Source: Hansfordia pulvinata (Eukaryota > Ascomycota > Sordariomycetes > Xylariales). Taken from it: a stretch of 64,000 nt of DNA. The notes beneath the pieces are model-generated. The model saw nothing but the letters and a program-made list of their open reading frames with translations, was not told where the DNA came from and made no database searches. The stretch spans positions 2,356,001 to 2,420,000 of the forward strand of contig BJKQ01000002.1 of NCBI GenBank assembly GCA_006538405.1, read 5' to 3'. The first letter of the stretch is position 1. Every line of letters begins with the position of its first letter. This document shows, piece after piece, positions 23,796 through 35,165 of the stretch. The translations under genes were made by a program, and so were the position numbers.

Positions 23796-24460
23796 GAGAG
23801 GGATTACTGATCAAGCAACGCACTAGAACACCCGCAACGAACATTTCTCGACTTGTGTGCCTACCGAAACTCCGCCGATCCGTCATCCTCGACCACCATC
23901 GCTGCCGGCTGAGTCCTCATCCTCCGCTCCTTCGTTCGCAGTCGGGACAAGGCTCTTCGCGCGGGTGGCAAAATAATCCATGTTCCAGCCTTCAGGACGA
24001 ACCTGCGCAATGTCCCCGTGGCACTGCCCCCATTTCGCCATCCGATCCGCTCCCTCATCATCCTTTGCGCCTGCGCTCCGCAGGTAGCCACTTGCAACCT
24101 CCACAGAGTCAAAGAATGCGTGTATATGCTTCTATTAAGTTTGGCAGTCTCGCGGGGTATCTGTTGCGCCTTCGCAGTAACACTACTCCGCCTTGTCTAA
24201 TGACTCGTCATGATCATACATGTAGGCCGCGTATGCGATGTGATAGTAGAAAACCCAACAGACAATATACACGTCGGGCCAAGCCAAGAAAATAATAATC
24301 CGGTAACTCCTCTCATTTGACCTGCTCTTCATTTCTCTACCAAAAATAAGAAAACGCTTTGAATGATCCAGATCAAGTCGACGCCCGCATTGACAGTGTT
24401 GACAGAAATATATGAATGAAGTGAATTGAAGTAGAGTTCTTGGGTTGGTTGTCGGGTATT

Positions 24461-26274
24461 TCAGTGGCTGTGGTGTCCCAGCTGGGTCAGGAGGGGCAGC
24501 AGCATGCCGACCACGGTGCCCAGGGTCTCGCGCATCTGGGGGTGGCTGTGCTTGCGCGAAGTCACGCTGTGGCCTTCACTCGCAGCTTCGGAGCTGGCCG
24601 ACTCGCCTTCGGTCAGGGCATGCATGGCGACGTATCTGTTCGTGATTGTCAGCAAAAGGAAACGCCCAAGGCAGTGTACGTCTGGGGAAATACTCACAGG
24701 AAGGTACCGGCCGAGAACAGCAGGAGCATACCGGTCCACCACTGGTGCCACTGGTCGTCACCGGCACTGCGAAGAAGGCTGACGAGGATGTATGTAGCCC
24801 ATGCCCCAAGAGGAGACGCCAGGCTGAAGACGATAAGGTGGCCTCGTGCGGCGCGCTTGGAGAGGCCCTGCTTTAGCAGCAGCGAAGTCAGACCGAAGGC
24901 GGCCGGCGCCTTGTGCATCATGAGCGCAACAAAGACGATGAGGCCCAGCTTCGCATCTTGCGAGGCGGTAGATGCGCCCAGCGCAATACCGTCAGCCGCA
25001 GCATGAATGACGAGGCCAGTAGTAGTGGCAAGACTCTTTGAGTGCTTGGGGGTTGGTGCCAGTCCGCCCAAAAACCCTTCACTTTCATCTTCGACAGCGG
25101 AAGCACCGAGGTTGCTCAAGCTGATCTGTCGAGGAGCCGAAGGGCCCTGGAGGTTGTCCGAGGCAATCTGAGGGATGCGGTCGATGAGGTACATAAGAAT
25201 GAAGCCGAGAATGAGAGAGAGGCCAATGTAGAAGGTAGGGACGCGGAGTTCAGGGTGTCCTTTGCCCCCGGAACCACCGCTTGTGTGCTCGTCGGATTCG
25301 ACGGCCCTCTTGGCATTCTGAGGCGCACTGGCCTTGTCAGAGCCTCGCTTCCAGCTCATCCATGAAGGACCTGGAAGAGACTGAAAGTGGGCAGAGACGC
25401 CGCTGTCGTCATCTCCATGACGAGAGCCGTCGTATGAACCGTCAGCCTTGTGGCTGTACCCGTTGTCTCCGTTCGCCGAATAGTCGCTGAAACTGGAGGG
25501 GGTGCTGTGGGAGCCGCTGCCGGTAGACGAGCCGCGGCCAGAATCCTGGTCGTCGTTGCAGGTGGCAATTTGCCTTCTCGCGCTCGCCCCGACACTCGCG
25601 CCAATCGAGATCCCAACAGCACAAGGGGTCCTCCGGTGCATAGTGGGGGTGGGGTTGCCCACTTGGCGCGGCAGGGCAGCATTGGCGTGTTCGTCGACAT
25701 GACGGATGACGGGGGCGATGTGGTCCTGAACGAGCTGCTCCGGGTGTGATCTCTTGTCGTGGGCGTGGAGGATGGCGGGGGCAGGAGCAATGGGTATCGA
25801 TGCGGCGGTAATCGACTCGACGCCTTCGGGGATGATGACTATCAGAGATGTGCCGACGAGGATGCCAGCTCCGATACTGGCGATCAGGCGGAGCTGGGAC
25901 TGGGACAAGCCCATGGAGAGAGGGAGCGCGCCAGCCATGAAGGAGCTGCGAGAAGCGACCAGTTAGTCGGACCGTTACGGAGGAGAGGAAAGTCGAGGGA
26001 CTGTGGGCGGACGACGTACGCTAGGGTCATGAAAGCCTATATAAACGAATGAGTGAGGGTCAGCGAATGTCGGTCAGCGACGGGTAATTATCCACGGGGC
26101 TGAGAAGAGTAGTCCGCGGGTGATCCTGACAGACAACATATAGATGGGTGATAAGGAGAGAATGGAAGGGAAAAAAAAGAAGGACAGAGGGGGACTGGAT
26201 GCGACGGGGACGGGGCCCGGGGAAGGATATATACCACGTACCGTCAAGGCTAACAGAAGGAACAGTCCAGCCAT
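24461..26274 (-). CDS. ZIP-family metal transporter, Atx2/ZIP9 (SLC39A9) type
   Basis: Four exons: 26274-26242 (33 nt), 26036-26020 (17 nt micro-exon), 25945-24698 and 24635-24461; 490 residues. Splicing joins MAGLFLLLALT, AFMTLA and SFMAGALPLSMGLSQ into a proper first membrane segment, which supports the tiny exons. The membrane segments include IASIGAGILVGTSLIVIIPEG and FYIGLSLILGFILMYLIDRI. The ZIP signature segments IV and V are present: HAAADGIALGA and MMHKAPAAFGL, whose His, Asp and second His bind metal. A His/Ser/Gly-rich loop of about 150 residues lies between segments II and III. Relatives move manganese or zinc in the Golgi or at the plasma membrane. Metal preference and location cannot be read from sequence. 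Atx2/ZIP9 is a better match than Yke4/ZIP7 because of the N-terminus. Confidence 0.92.
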
Positions 26275-29200
26275 GTTCGATTAGGTAGTTTGGGGGCGTG
26301 GGCGAACTGGATACGGAGGGATTTGCGGCTACCGATTCATTGAGGAAGGAGTCGAGGTCGAGGAGCAGCCTGGGGCGTCTCGGGTACAGGCCCAAGGAGG
26401 GTGGTATTATGTTATACGGGGGAGACGAAGAAGCGTGCGATCCATTGATGGGAGGGATCCAGGGTGGGGCGGGGAGGGGCTGGTCGAATGCCGCGAGGGA
26501 AGGCTCGAGCGGAGAAGCACGTGGTGATGCGGTGTCGGGAGTGGCGATGGGGAGGAAGGAGAGGTCGTCTCTGTCGTCTCGGGAGACGTTGGTGATGGTA
26601 AGGATGGAGTCTCTCGAAAGCCAGCAACGAAAGTCGCCACTCGAAAAGATGACGCCCGTGGTACGTACCGCGCTAACGGAGTTGCCCGCCTCAGGGTTTC
26701 CATACCCGTCTGCATGTAATCCGTGGGCAGGCTCGGCAGGTACTCGTACGGCACTCTAAGCGTATGGCAGAAGTACCCTTCAGGGGTTCGCAGCGGCGGC
26801 ACACGGGTGTGCATGGGGACCGGAGTGACCTCCCCTCTACGCGTATAGGAACGCAGCGTGGGCCCGCTCCAAGGTTCTCACGGTGGGGTGAAGGACAGCC
26901 GCGCGGTCGAGATCGCGGCAAGCAAGGCATCTATTCCCGGATGGGCTAGGCTGGCAACGCCGATCAGGACCACGGAGCTGTTTGTCGCCCCCGACCTTTA
27001 CGATACCCGCGGGCCCGCGTAGCAGGCCGCGGACTGCGCGTACCTGCAAAGAACCCGACGGCTCGCCAAGCGCTCGTGCGTGCGCGTTCCCATCGACTTC
27101 TCGGCCTTCCTTCACGGCGGCACCTGGAACTCTCAAACACCTACTGAGGTTGGTTGCTTCCTCCGACCAAATTTGGGGTCCGGCAGGGCTTCCAAGTCAT
27201 CTACCGGAGCTGCGGCTGAGGGTGCTGGGGAGCGCATCGATTAATTGGACGGAATAAACTCGAGCCTGAATAGAGCAGTCTGGACCTCTCGCCGACTGGC
27301 GTGCCTGATGGATTGGGGCCGAAGGACCTTGAATTGCGAGGCTATGGGATACAGGCATGCAGGTGATCAGCGCGACTTGGCAGGCAGCTCAATCAGGCTC
27401 GTCTACTTACTTACCTTACCTATTGGGCTGCCGGCTGTCCCCATTCAGTTGCCATTCTGTACTGAATTGGCCTGGCTGCGGTAGATAGTTTTGTATCACT
27501 CCGGCCTTCTGCATCCATGCCTTACGTGCATCGAGGTGAGTTCGTAAGTATCTCTTATTACATGTCTTGTGATTCTTGAATCTCTCGCACATCTTGGTTT
27601 CCAAACCAGCCGAGTTCGCTCGCTGGCTGTAAACCTCCATTTTCTGGCTATGGAACACGCGTTCTTCTTACTCATGTTGGTCGGACCGTACCTAATGCTC
27701 GACATTGAATCTCCTAGAAAGGATAAGAGAAGCCATCCGTACCTACCTCACACTCGTACATACATACCTCTACGGAGTCCTCGTAGAACAAAGGAATAAC
27801 ATCGGGACTCAGCCGTGCCGTTGTCCAACGGCGAATAAGCGGGGCTCCACGAGTCGGCGCAAGCACAAAAAGCTAAAGTGTCAAGTAGCCGCGGATCGAT
27901 CAATCAATCGCCTTGTCCCGCGCCCCGCCTGCCACAGTCGGGTTCATCCATCCAGCATAGGTACGCGTACGAGAGCAGCCAATGAGGTACGGAGCCCTCT
28001 GCGTAAGGTACCTAGCTGAAGAGCTTGGATCCATTCATGGCACCTTACGAGTTAGGTACTTGCGTACTCGTGCCCGTAGGTACTCGTGGGCACCAGGGAT
28101 CTACCTCCTGACGGATACGTGAGATTGGATACCTATGAAGCCTACCCTCCCCCTACTGGAGCTCAGGTACTTACCTGTAAGGTATGTACAGCTGGATCGA
28201 TGCGACGGCAGTATCTAAAAGTGACTTATGTAGATCCATAGGTTAGGTACCCGTTCACTCCTTTGGACGGCTCTGACGAAAACGCCTGGTCGGCCCTGGG
28301 GGCCGCTGCTGTGCCGTGGGAAGGAACGCAAAAGGATGCGCTCGAGTGCTAATTCTGGCCACTGACCCAGAGACCCGCGCGACATTGCTCTTCCTCACGG
28401 CTTCCATTGCGGGCAAGAAGTTCAAATCTCAGACACGCTTGCAAGGCTTAGGGGTCTCAGCAGCCCCCAAAGCGTTAAGGGCGGCCGTGTGTTGGCGATC
28501 CATTGATTGCCTGCGCCCTTCACTCGCAGTTGAGGCATTAGAGCTGCACAAAACCGCCTGAGGCCGCACATGGCCGGGCAGTTAATACACCCCGAGATGA
28601 TCAAATACCTTAGAAGGTAGTCAGTACCTAAAGTAACAGGGCTTAGGTGCTGAAGGGTATGAACCGATTGATACTTAGGTCTGCTTGATTCCTAACGGTA
28701 GGCATGTACACGAATAGAGGTCAACATGCTTACCTACCTACAATGCCATGCCATGTCTGGCGATGATGCGTCGGTCTGGTAGCTTGTTCCTGGATGGCCG
28801 CTCTCCGTGCTTCCTCTCAAGCCCCCTTCCCCGTATGGTAGGTTGAGTAAGGTCAGGTAGTCAGGTATGTAGCCATCACTTGCCTTGGCCTGCTCTGCCA
28901 GCCTGTGCGTAATACTCGTACATGCAGATTTGAGAATAAGCAGCCGAAAATGCGAATGGCCAACTCGGCCGCCAGGTAGCACAGCAGACGTTGCCGCTGC
29001 CTGCTCGTCTATCTGTGGCGGCGGTGTACGCGAGAACTGGCACCCCCCGAGCACTGGGGGCGCAAGTCCAAGTGCTAACGTCATGATCCTCTCGACTCGC
29101 CTCCGCGGGTGGCCAATTTCACGCGAAAGAGACGGCTCAAAACTGATCCATCAACGTCTGCGGAGCCCATTGTCTTCGTCCACGGACGTCAATGCCAGCC

Positions 29201-31643
29201 GGGCGGGGCATCTTGACGCAGAACCCATGGCAGTCTCCCGATCGCCACCTCCAGGGTTGAGGGGGGTCCATTGCGTGAGGACCTGTCACTTTGATTGATG
29301 TGCTCTCATACCTACCGAGGTCACCATCATAGGGAAGCAAATTGAAATGAGAACGGAGAGAGCCGATGTCTACGGGACGCCAGACGCCGAACCCCCTCCC
29401 TCGAAGCTCCGAGTCGCCAAATCACACAGCTTTGCATCGAGTGCGGGTCGGGCAAGGTCTCTCCATCCAACACACGGGGGCAGTTCGTCAGACTCTACCC
29501 TCGCGCCATCTCAGCCCCCGCGATACGATAGACAGGGCAGGCGGCCGAGGTGGTACAGTCAGGTCGGGCTTGGGTGCTGCCTACGAAGTCGCCGGCCATT
29601 GGATCAACCTGCTCCTACTCCGACACGGATAATTTAGCAGACTTTATGATACTTGGCGTTTGTGCCTGGGTCACGATAGCACGCATCCGAGACGGGCACC
29701 TTGTCGGCGGAATATCCAGGTCCTTGAGGAGGGCCGGGGGGGGGGGGGGGGGGGGGGGCTGCACAGCCCTCTCTCTCGGGTGTAATGTGCAGGCAGTCAA
29801 TACCAAATCCCTTCCCGGCCCAACTAACTCATCATGTAAGGCCTGGACCGCGCCGAGGCTGACGCAGATTGGACCGGAACTTAGGCGATGGCCCCCAGAA
29901 GCCTCGAAAGGTGACGACCAGTTGACTTGTATGTGATCTTTGAGAGCTGCATGCAACTCAACACGAGGCCGGCATTCTCGTCCCTCGAATGAATGAAAGG
30001 GGGGCCTGGCTGCATCTTGAGCCTCAGCCTGAGTTGCTTCCAATCTCGCAGGTGACATTGGTGAGCAAGGCACTCCAAGTCTGCTGGAGTTCTGTCTGCA
30101 CCCACGCCTCCAATCCTGCAGGAGATATGGGAATGGCGACCCACGATCCATGCATGCATTAGAGCAGGGTAGGGCCTTTTCGGGCTCGCGCGGCTTCTAC
30201 TTTTAAAAGACGGCCGCCGGTTACACTGTACCCGTAACGCACCATGCCGCCGGGTGGCGGCCCCATTCCATTGGCCAGGCGTGCTGGGTCCGCAGTCGGT
30301 CTCGATGCCGGCGCGGAAAATGCCCCCTTCGGAGCCCCTTTGGGCGTGAGCCTGCCGATCCGAAGCCCACTGCCGAAAGGGTTTCCCCAAACACGATGGT
30401 ACCATGTGCAGAGCAGTGTTGATCGGCGGCATGGAACGATTTGGCCGGCTTCTAGACTGTAACGCAAGACGGGGAGGATGCAACCCGGCTTCTCGCGCGT
30501 TCCGAGGCTTTCGATTGCTGACGCCATGTACGAGCAGGCCTGCACGGCTCCCTGGCACGGGAGATCGTAGGCCTCGCCGCTGGCGTCTGCCTGACTTGTG
30601 CCATGTTGACAGGTACCCGGGAGACGATGTCAAGCGCCACCGCTCTGGAGGTCAGCAGCCTGTGGGCGTTTGTCATCCTGTGGTTTCGCTCTGATTAGAG
30701 GCCGAGTCTGAGGTGCGTGAAGTGTCGTCAGAAACGGCAGATGGCAACTGCCTCTGAGTTCGGAGGGGGAAGTCATCCTTACGGGCTGGTGGTCATCAGA
30801 GGCGTCGGGGGTGAAGTTGGGAACATGTGACATTGCCGGGTACTGCGGGAAGGCCATGAACTGTGGTTATTGCAACATTGAATGAACCTGGACATTGTTG
30901 GCAGGATGAATTTGATGTCGACAACATGATGCACACGATATGACATCCATCAATTATGTATCGCGCTCATGTTATGTAATATCTTGGATGCGTTGGAGTG
31001 CGGAAGGTGCGGCTCATCTCGTACGCGCATCGCACCTCCCTCCTCCTTTCACTCGTGGGTACATACATACCTTCTAAGGTACAGTATTCTGGGCCCGTTC
31101 CCGTCCATTGGTCGGTATGGAATATCCATGGATGGATGTACGGATGGAAGCTGACCAGGTTGACTTTGGCTACAATGGCTGTACAACGAAAGGGCGGTTT
31201 AGGGGTGGGCAACCCCGATTTGGGGTTCATCACCCGAGTCAGTGGTGGATCTGCAGTCCACCAGGGCGGGCGTGTGAAGCCCACTGCAGCGCAGCAATCA
31301 AGACGCGCCAGGTCGCGGTTGGCTGCGGCTTGACGCGCTCGGCGACTACAGCAGCGCCAGACCCGCGTTAATGAGCTCCCACCTTTCTCATCTCTGCATC
31401 ACCGTCGCCACCCCCCGGCATCGTCGTCGCCATCGCCATCACCATCGCCGTCGCTGCCACAGCTGAATTGCAAATCGCGACTCTGTACAAGATCAATACC
31501 TTCCATCGCGGCCGCACATCGTGTCGGATCCTCTCTCGTTTGACGCGTATCCGCACACCCACGTCCACGCGCACCCACCACCACCATATCCTCGCCCTCG
31601 GCGCCCCTTCACCCCCGCGGCCACCATCCAAACCTGACTGATC
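26275..31643. other. Gene-poor region of about 5.4 kb between ZIP and HAT1 genes
   Basis: The ends are divergent promoters of the ZIP gene (left) and HAT1 (right). In between no frame is convincing. An exon-like stretch on the minus strand at 30783-30857 is noted in the findings. Many ACGAGTA/TACTCGT and TACCTA words occur (for example 28055-28090 and 28910), with a 23-base poly-G at 29736. Confidence 0.5.
29736..29758 (+). repeat. Poly-G tract (23)
   Basis: Twenty-three consecutive G bases, the longest homopolymer in the window, in non-coding DNA. Confidence 0.9.
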
Positions 31644-33278
31644 ATGGAGGAAGAGTGTGAGTTTGGTCGTATTATCCTCGTATAGACAATCGCCGCGCAC
31701 TAGCTGATCCCCCGTCTACCCTGCAGGGACCGTCGACTCGAGCGAGGCCATCACGATTTCCCTGGTGCGGCCCAGCGTCGACGGTGGCGCACCCATCAAG
31801 ATCAACTCCTTCCACCCCAAATTCACGTACGAAATTTTCGGCGACGACGAGCGCATCTTCGGCTACAAGGGCCTCAACATCAATCTGCGCTTTTGCGCCA
31901 CCGATTTGCGTCCCAACTTGTCCGTCACCTCCCAAAAACAGTTCAAGGCCGTGGGCGACATTGCCCCCGTCGACATTCGAGAGACACTTCAGGAATTCCT
32001 TCCCGCAGGTAAGCTCGCTCTCACGGCATCCTTTCCCTGACCGCGTAGTCGAATTGCGCAAGCTCACCTCCGCCCGTAGTTGCTCTGCAGAAATCAAAGG
32101 ACTACGAGAATGCCCTCAACAGCATCTCCGACGACTGGACCCCGCCCGGCGAGCTGGTCAGAACATTCGAGAAGGATGGCGAGACGTACGAGATCTGGCG
32201 CGGCACCATGGACGACCCTACCGTGAAGCAGATGGTGAAGCGCATCCAGATTGTCGTCCTCTTCTTTATCGAAGGCGGCAGCTTCATTGGACAGGACGCT
32301 GAGGGCAACGACCACCCTGACTACGACCTGGCCCGCTGGTCCGTCTTCTTCCTCTACAAGAAGACGGCCGATGCTGCGGTACCTGCTAAGCACCAGTACA
32401 CATTCCAAGGCTACTCGACTGCCTACCACTACTGGCGGCTTCTGCCCCCGACCCCGCCTGCCAGCCCCTCGGCTGCATCAGACGACTCGTGGGAACTTCC
32501 GGATGGCAGCCTTCCTCTCTCCGAGATCCCACAGCGTGTGAGGATATCTCAGTTTGTCATTTTGCCCCCGTTCCAGGGCAAGGGAGCTGGCGCCATGCTG
32601 TACAACACCATCTTTGATCTGCAGATGAAGAGCAGCACCGTGACCGAGCTGACGATAGAGGACCCGAACGAGTCGTTCGACTTGCTCCGGGACCTTTGCG
32701 ACATGAAGTATCTCCGTGACAATGTCGCCGACTTCGCCAAACTCAAGGTGAACACCGACGTCCGCGTTCCTTTCAAGGGCGGAACCCTACACCACAGCAC
32801 CCAGGTGACGGAGCCCACAGGCGACTCGTCGGCCAGCGGAATTGTCGACATATCCGGCCTGGAGTCGATCCGTATCAAGAACAAGATCGCCCCTCGTCAG
32901 TTCTGGCGGTTGACCGAGATGCATCTCATGTCACAGCTGCCGCCCTCAGTCCGGGCGCAGGCCGACGCAGAGGCACCGAGGCCCAAGGCCTCGAAGGAGG
33001 ACACACACGCCTACACACTGTGGCGACTACTCCTCAAGCAGCGTCTCTACCGCCGCAACATCAATATCTTGGGCGAAATGCCGATTACGGAGCGCATCAT
33101 CAAGCTCAACGAGACGGTTGACAACGTTGAGTGGGAGTATGCGACGATCCTTGAAAGACTGGTGGCAACACCGTCAACCGCTTCCGGCAGTCCTGGCAAC
33201 AAGCGCAAGATGGACGATGACACGGACGATGCAAACTCGTCGACAAGCAAGAAGGTTCGCGTGGAAGGGGCGGCCTGA
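31644..33278 (+). CDS. HAT1: Histone acetyltransferase type B catalytic subunit
   Basis: Three exons: 31644-31656 (13 nt), 31727-32008 and 32080-33278; 497 residues. The first coding exon gives only MEEE plus one base, and joins to WTVDSSEAITISLV. The Hat1 N-terminal domain follows (INSFHPKFTYEIFGDDERIF). The GNAT core is seen at about residues 250-290, with ISQFVILPPFQGKGAGAMLY holding the acetyl-CoA binding QxxGxGA loop, followed by the family block TVTELTIEDPNESFDLLRD. The C-terminus has a basic stretch (NKRKMDDDTDD, SSTSKKVRV) suitable as a nuclear signal. Hat1 acetylates newly made histone H4 at Lys5 and Lys12 with its partner Hat2/RbAp46 before chromatin assembly. All junctions are GT-AG and the length is within the fungal range. 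Assignment is secure. Confidence 0.96.
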
Positions 33279-33341
33279 GTCTGGCCCGATGATTCGATGA
33301 AGCACACCTGCTTGAGTAGGATATTTTTGAGGACCGCACTG

Positions 33342-33941
33342 TTAATGTGACATGGTTTCTATTCTGCGCCCATCATCTTGGGCATTGCGGTTTTCCTCCT
33401 GGGATGTCGGGGCCGCATAGGCTTCGGGGTGTATTAGCGCGAAGGCGGCGGCAATGTCTTCTTTCAAGTGAAACGCTGCCCGGCGGTACACCACATCCAG
33501 GAGCGATGGGGTACACAGCACAATGGGCCGATGCTGGAACGACTGGCCGCCAAGAAACGTCCAATGGTCGGCTTCGGCGTGGTCGCCTGCAATATTTGCG
33601 CAAGGCTGCCGTGTCACTGTAAGACTCGACAAATGTATCAAGGCTCAGATCAAAGTATTTGTACAGATCTCGTCTAGAAGAGAAGTCACGAGGGGGCGCA
33701 CACGAGCCCCCATAGCTGATGCATTAGAGCTGATCAATACAACTCACTGTGGACGAAACCAGCAGAGATCTGGTCTCGCTGTCGAATGCTCGGTTTCTTG
33801 ATCCTCGGATCCATCAGCACCACCTTGACTTGCCTCTACAGTACGCTCAGGCTTGAGGCTCGTGGTGTCCCCGCTCACGACGTGGCATGGTGTGGTCTGC
33901 CCATTGGACGGGCTGCGTTTCTTTCCACATGTTTCTTCCAT
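33342..33941 (-). CDS. Unrecognised protein, one clear intron and one likely single-base frame break
   Basis: Exon 1 (33941-33748) begins MEETCGKKRSPSNGQ and ends RPDLCWFRPQ. The intron 33747-33674 is textbook: GTGAGT donor, CTAAT branch, TTCTCTTCTAG acceptor. Exon 2 continues RDLYKYFDLSLDTFVESYS and DTAALRKY; the frame then changes near 33605. In the new frame the text reads protein-like, AGDHAEADHWTFLGGQSF and LDVVYRRAAFHLKEDIAAAF, to TAA at 33342. One extra T at TATTG would account for it; a 31-nt intron is the less likely alternative. The total is about 175 residues. It lies tail-to-tail with HAT1 (63 bases apart) and just downstream of the P5C reductase gene on the same strand. I recognise no family and assign no function. 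Confidence 0.4.
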
Positions 33942-34155
33942 TATTTGGGTGGGGTATATGTAACAGAGTGCGGGCGATTTGCCAAACGATGATCCCAGGC
34001 CTCTCGGGCGCTCTTCCCGATACTTGTCTCTAGGGCAGTGTCCTCTTCCCCAGTCTATCCTTGTGTTGTGTTGTCTTCTCTACATGCCATTTCTATATCG
34101 CTCACGCCCCCACGATCCAAAGTGCACGTGCACGTGCATAGCTGCTCCGCTGCCT

Positions 34156-35165
34156 CTAATCCAATTGGCGAGTAGCGTTGACATCGTGGGCGCCCTTGCA
34201 TAGCTGACTGGCGATGGCCGAGGATTCGCGGACGGCGCGCGCGACGGTGCCGCGGACGGCTGCCTCCTCGAGGACGAGGACGCCGCCGATCGTGCAGCCG
34301 CCCGGCGTGCAGCCCTTCTCGCGGATGGATGCCGGGTGCTCGCCGGCCTGGAGGACGAGCCCTCCCGTTCCGCGCAGGGTCTGGGCGGCCATCTGGGTCG
34401 CTGTGTCGCGGGGGATGCCCATGGCGACGGCGCCGTCGATGGCGGACTCGAGGACGAGGGCGAAGAAGGAAGGACCGCTGCCGATAAGAGCGGTGGAGGC
34501 GTCCATGTTCTCGGGGGCAGGTAGACGACATCGCCAATGCGGCGGAAGATCCAGGTGACGAGGGCGCTGGTGTGGGCGGGCAACGGGGGCTTGCTCTCGG
34601 CGACGACGGTCATGCTCTCGCGAATGAAGGCAGCCGTGTTGGGCATGGCGCGAACGATGCGGCAGCGGCCGTCGACCTCGGGGTCGAGGGTGCTGACGGC
34701 GCCGTGGAGGATGCGCTCGATGTCCTGGACGGTGACGCCGGCGCAGATGGTGATGAGCAGCTTGCCGTGCATGGCCTTGGCCATCCCGGGCTCGCGCAGG
34801 ATGGTCTCGACGCTGGCGGCCTTGCAGCACAGCAGGACGACCTCGGCCTGGGTGGCGGCGGCGACGTTCTCCTTCTGGACGACCTTGAGGCTGGAGCTGT
34901 GCTCCCACAGAGCCTGCTTGACGCGCTTGGCGGACTCGGGGCGGTTGACACAGGCGATGAAGCGCGAAGGCAGGCGAGCCGGGGGCTCCTCGCGCGCCGT
35001 CGACGAGCCCGACAGCGACTGCAGCGGCTTGGGCCCGGACATCTCGGCCAGCGATGTCAGGATACCCGACAAGATGGCGATGCCCATGGTGCCGCAGCCG
35101 AGCACCGTCAGTGTCAGGTCCTGCTGCGCACTTTCCGAGTGCGGGTGCTGGGGTAGGGCGAGCAT
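34156..35165 (-). CDS. PRO3: Pyrroline-5-carboxylate reductase, with one single-base frame break
   Basis: The ATG is at 35165; no intron. Residues near 20 form the NAD(P)H-binding Rossmann turn (LTVLGCGTMGIAILSGIL), and the middle holds VVLLCCKAASVETIL, GKLLITICAGVT and VRAMPNTAAFIRESMTVV. The frame is lost at the run GGGGG at 34513-34517 (CCCCC on the coding strand), just after VVYLP; the other frame resumes with ENMDASTALIGSGPSFFALV and the P5CR signature (QTLRGTGGL, PGGCTIGGVLVLEE). Restoring one C gives 336 residues. The enzyme makes L-proline from pyrroline-5-carboxylate, the last step of proline synthesis, in the cytosol. The break falls between the Rossmann and dimerisation domains. 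Because both halves are intact and conserved, a sequence error is the favoured explanation; a real null allele would cause proline auxotrophy. Confidence 0.9.

Larger units (their letters stand above)
16147..24460. other. Gene-poor region of about 8.3 kb, rich in short palindromic words and homopolymers
   Basis: The first kilobase is the CDC4-like gene's promoter and leader. Beyond it I find no frame with family-like content on either strand; open frames up to about 240 codons are Arg/Pro/Ser-rich noise. It contains dozens of ACGAGTA/TACTCGT and TACCTA/TAGGTA words, a (CT)19 repeat, poly-C runs at 21644 and 21841, poly-G runs at 22274 and 23527, and a (GGTCA)5 repeat. The last 350 bases are the 3' UTR of the ZIP gene. 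Two ORF-like stretches at 23883-24360 on the minus strand are discussed in the findings. Confidence 0.55.

Noticed and set aside
29881..30633. Minus-strand open frame of 250 codons
   Set aside because: Arg/Ser/Pro-rich without motifs, no sensible start context or splice signals; not distinguishable from chance in GC-rich DNA.
16147..31643. RIP-mutated transposon remains in the gene-poor regions
   Set aside because: These regions are not AT-rich, lack TA-rich degenerate ORFs, and show no transposase or reverse transcriptase text or terminal repeats.
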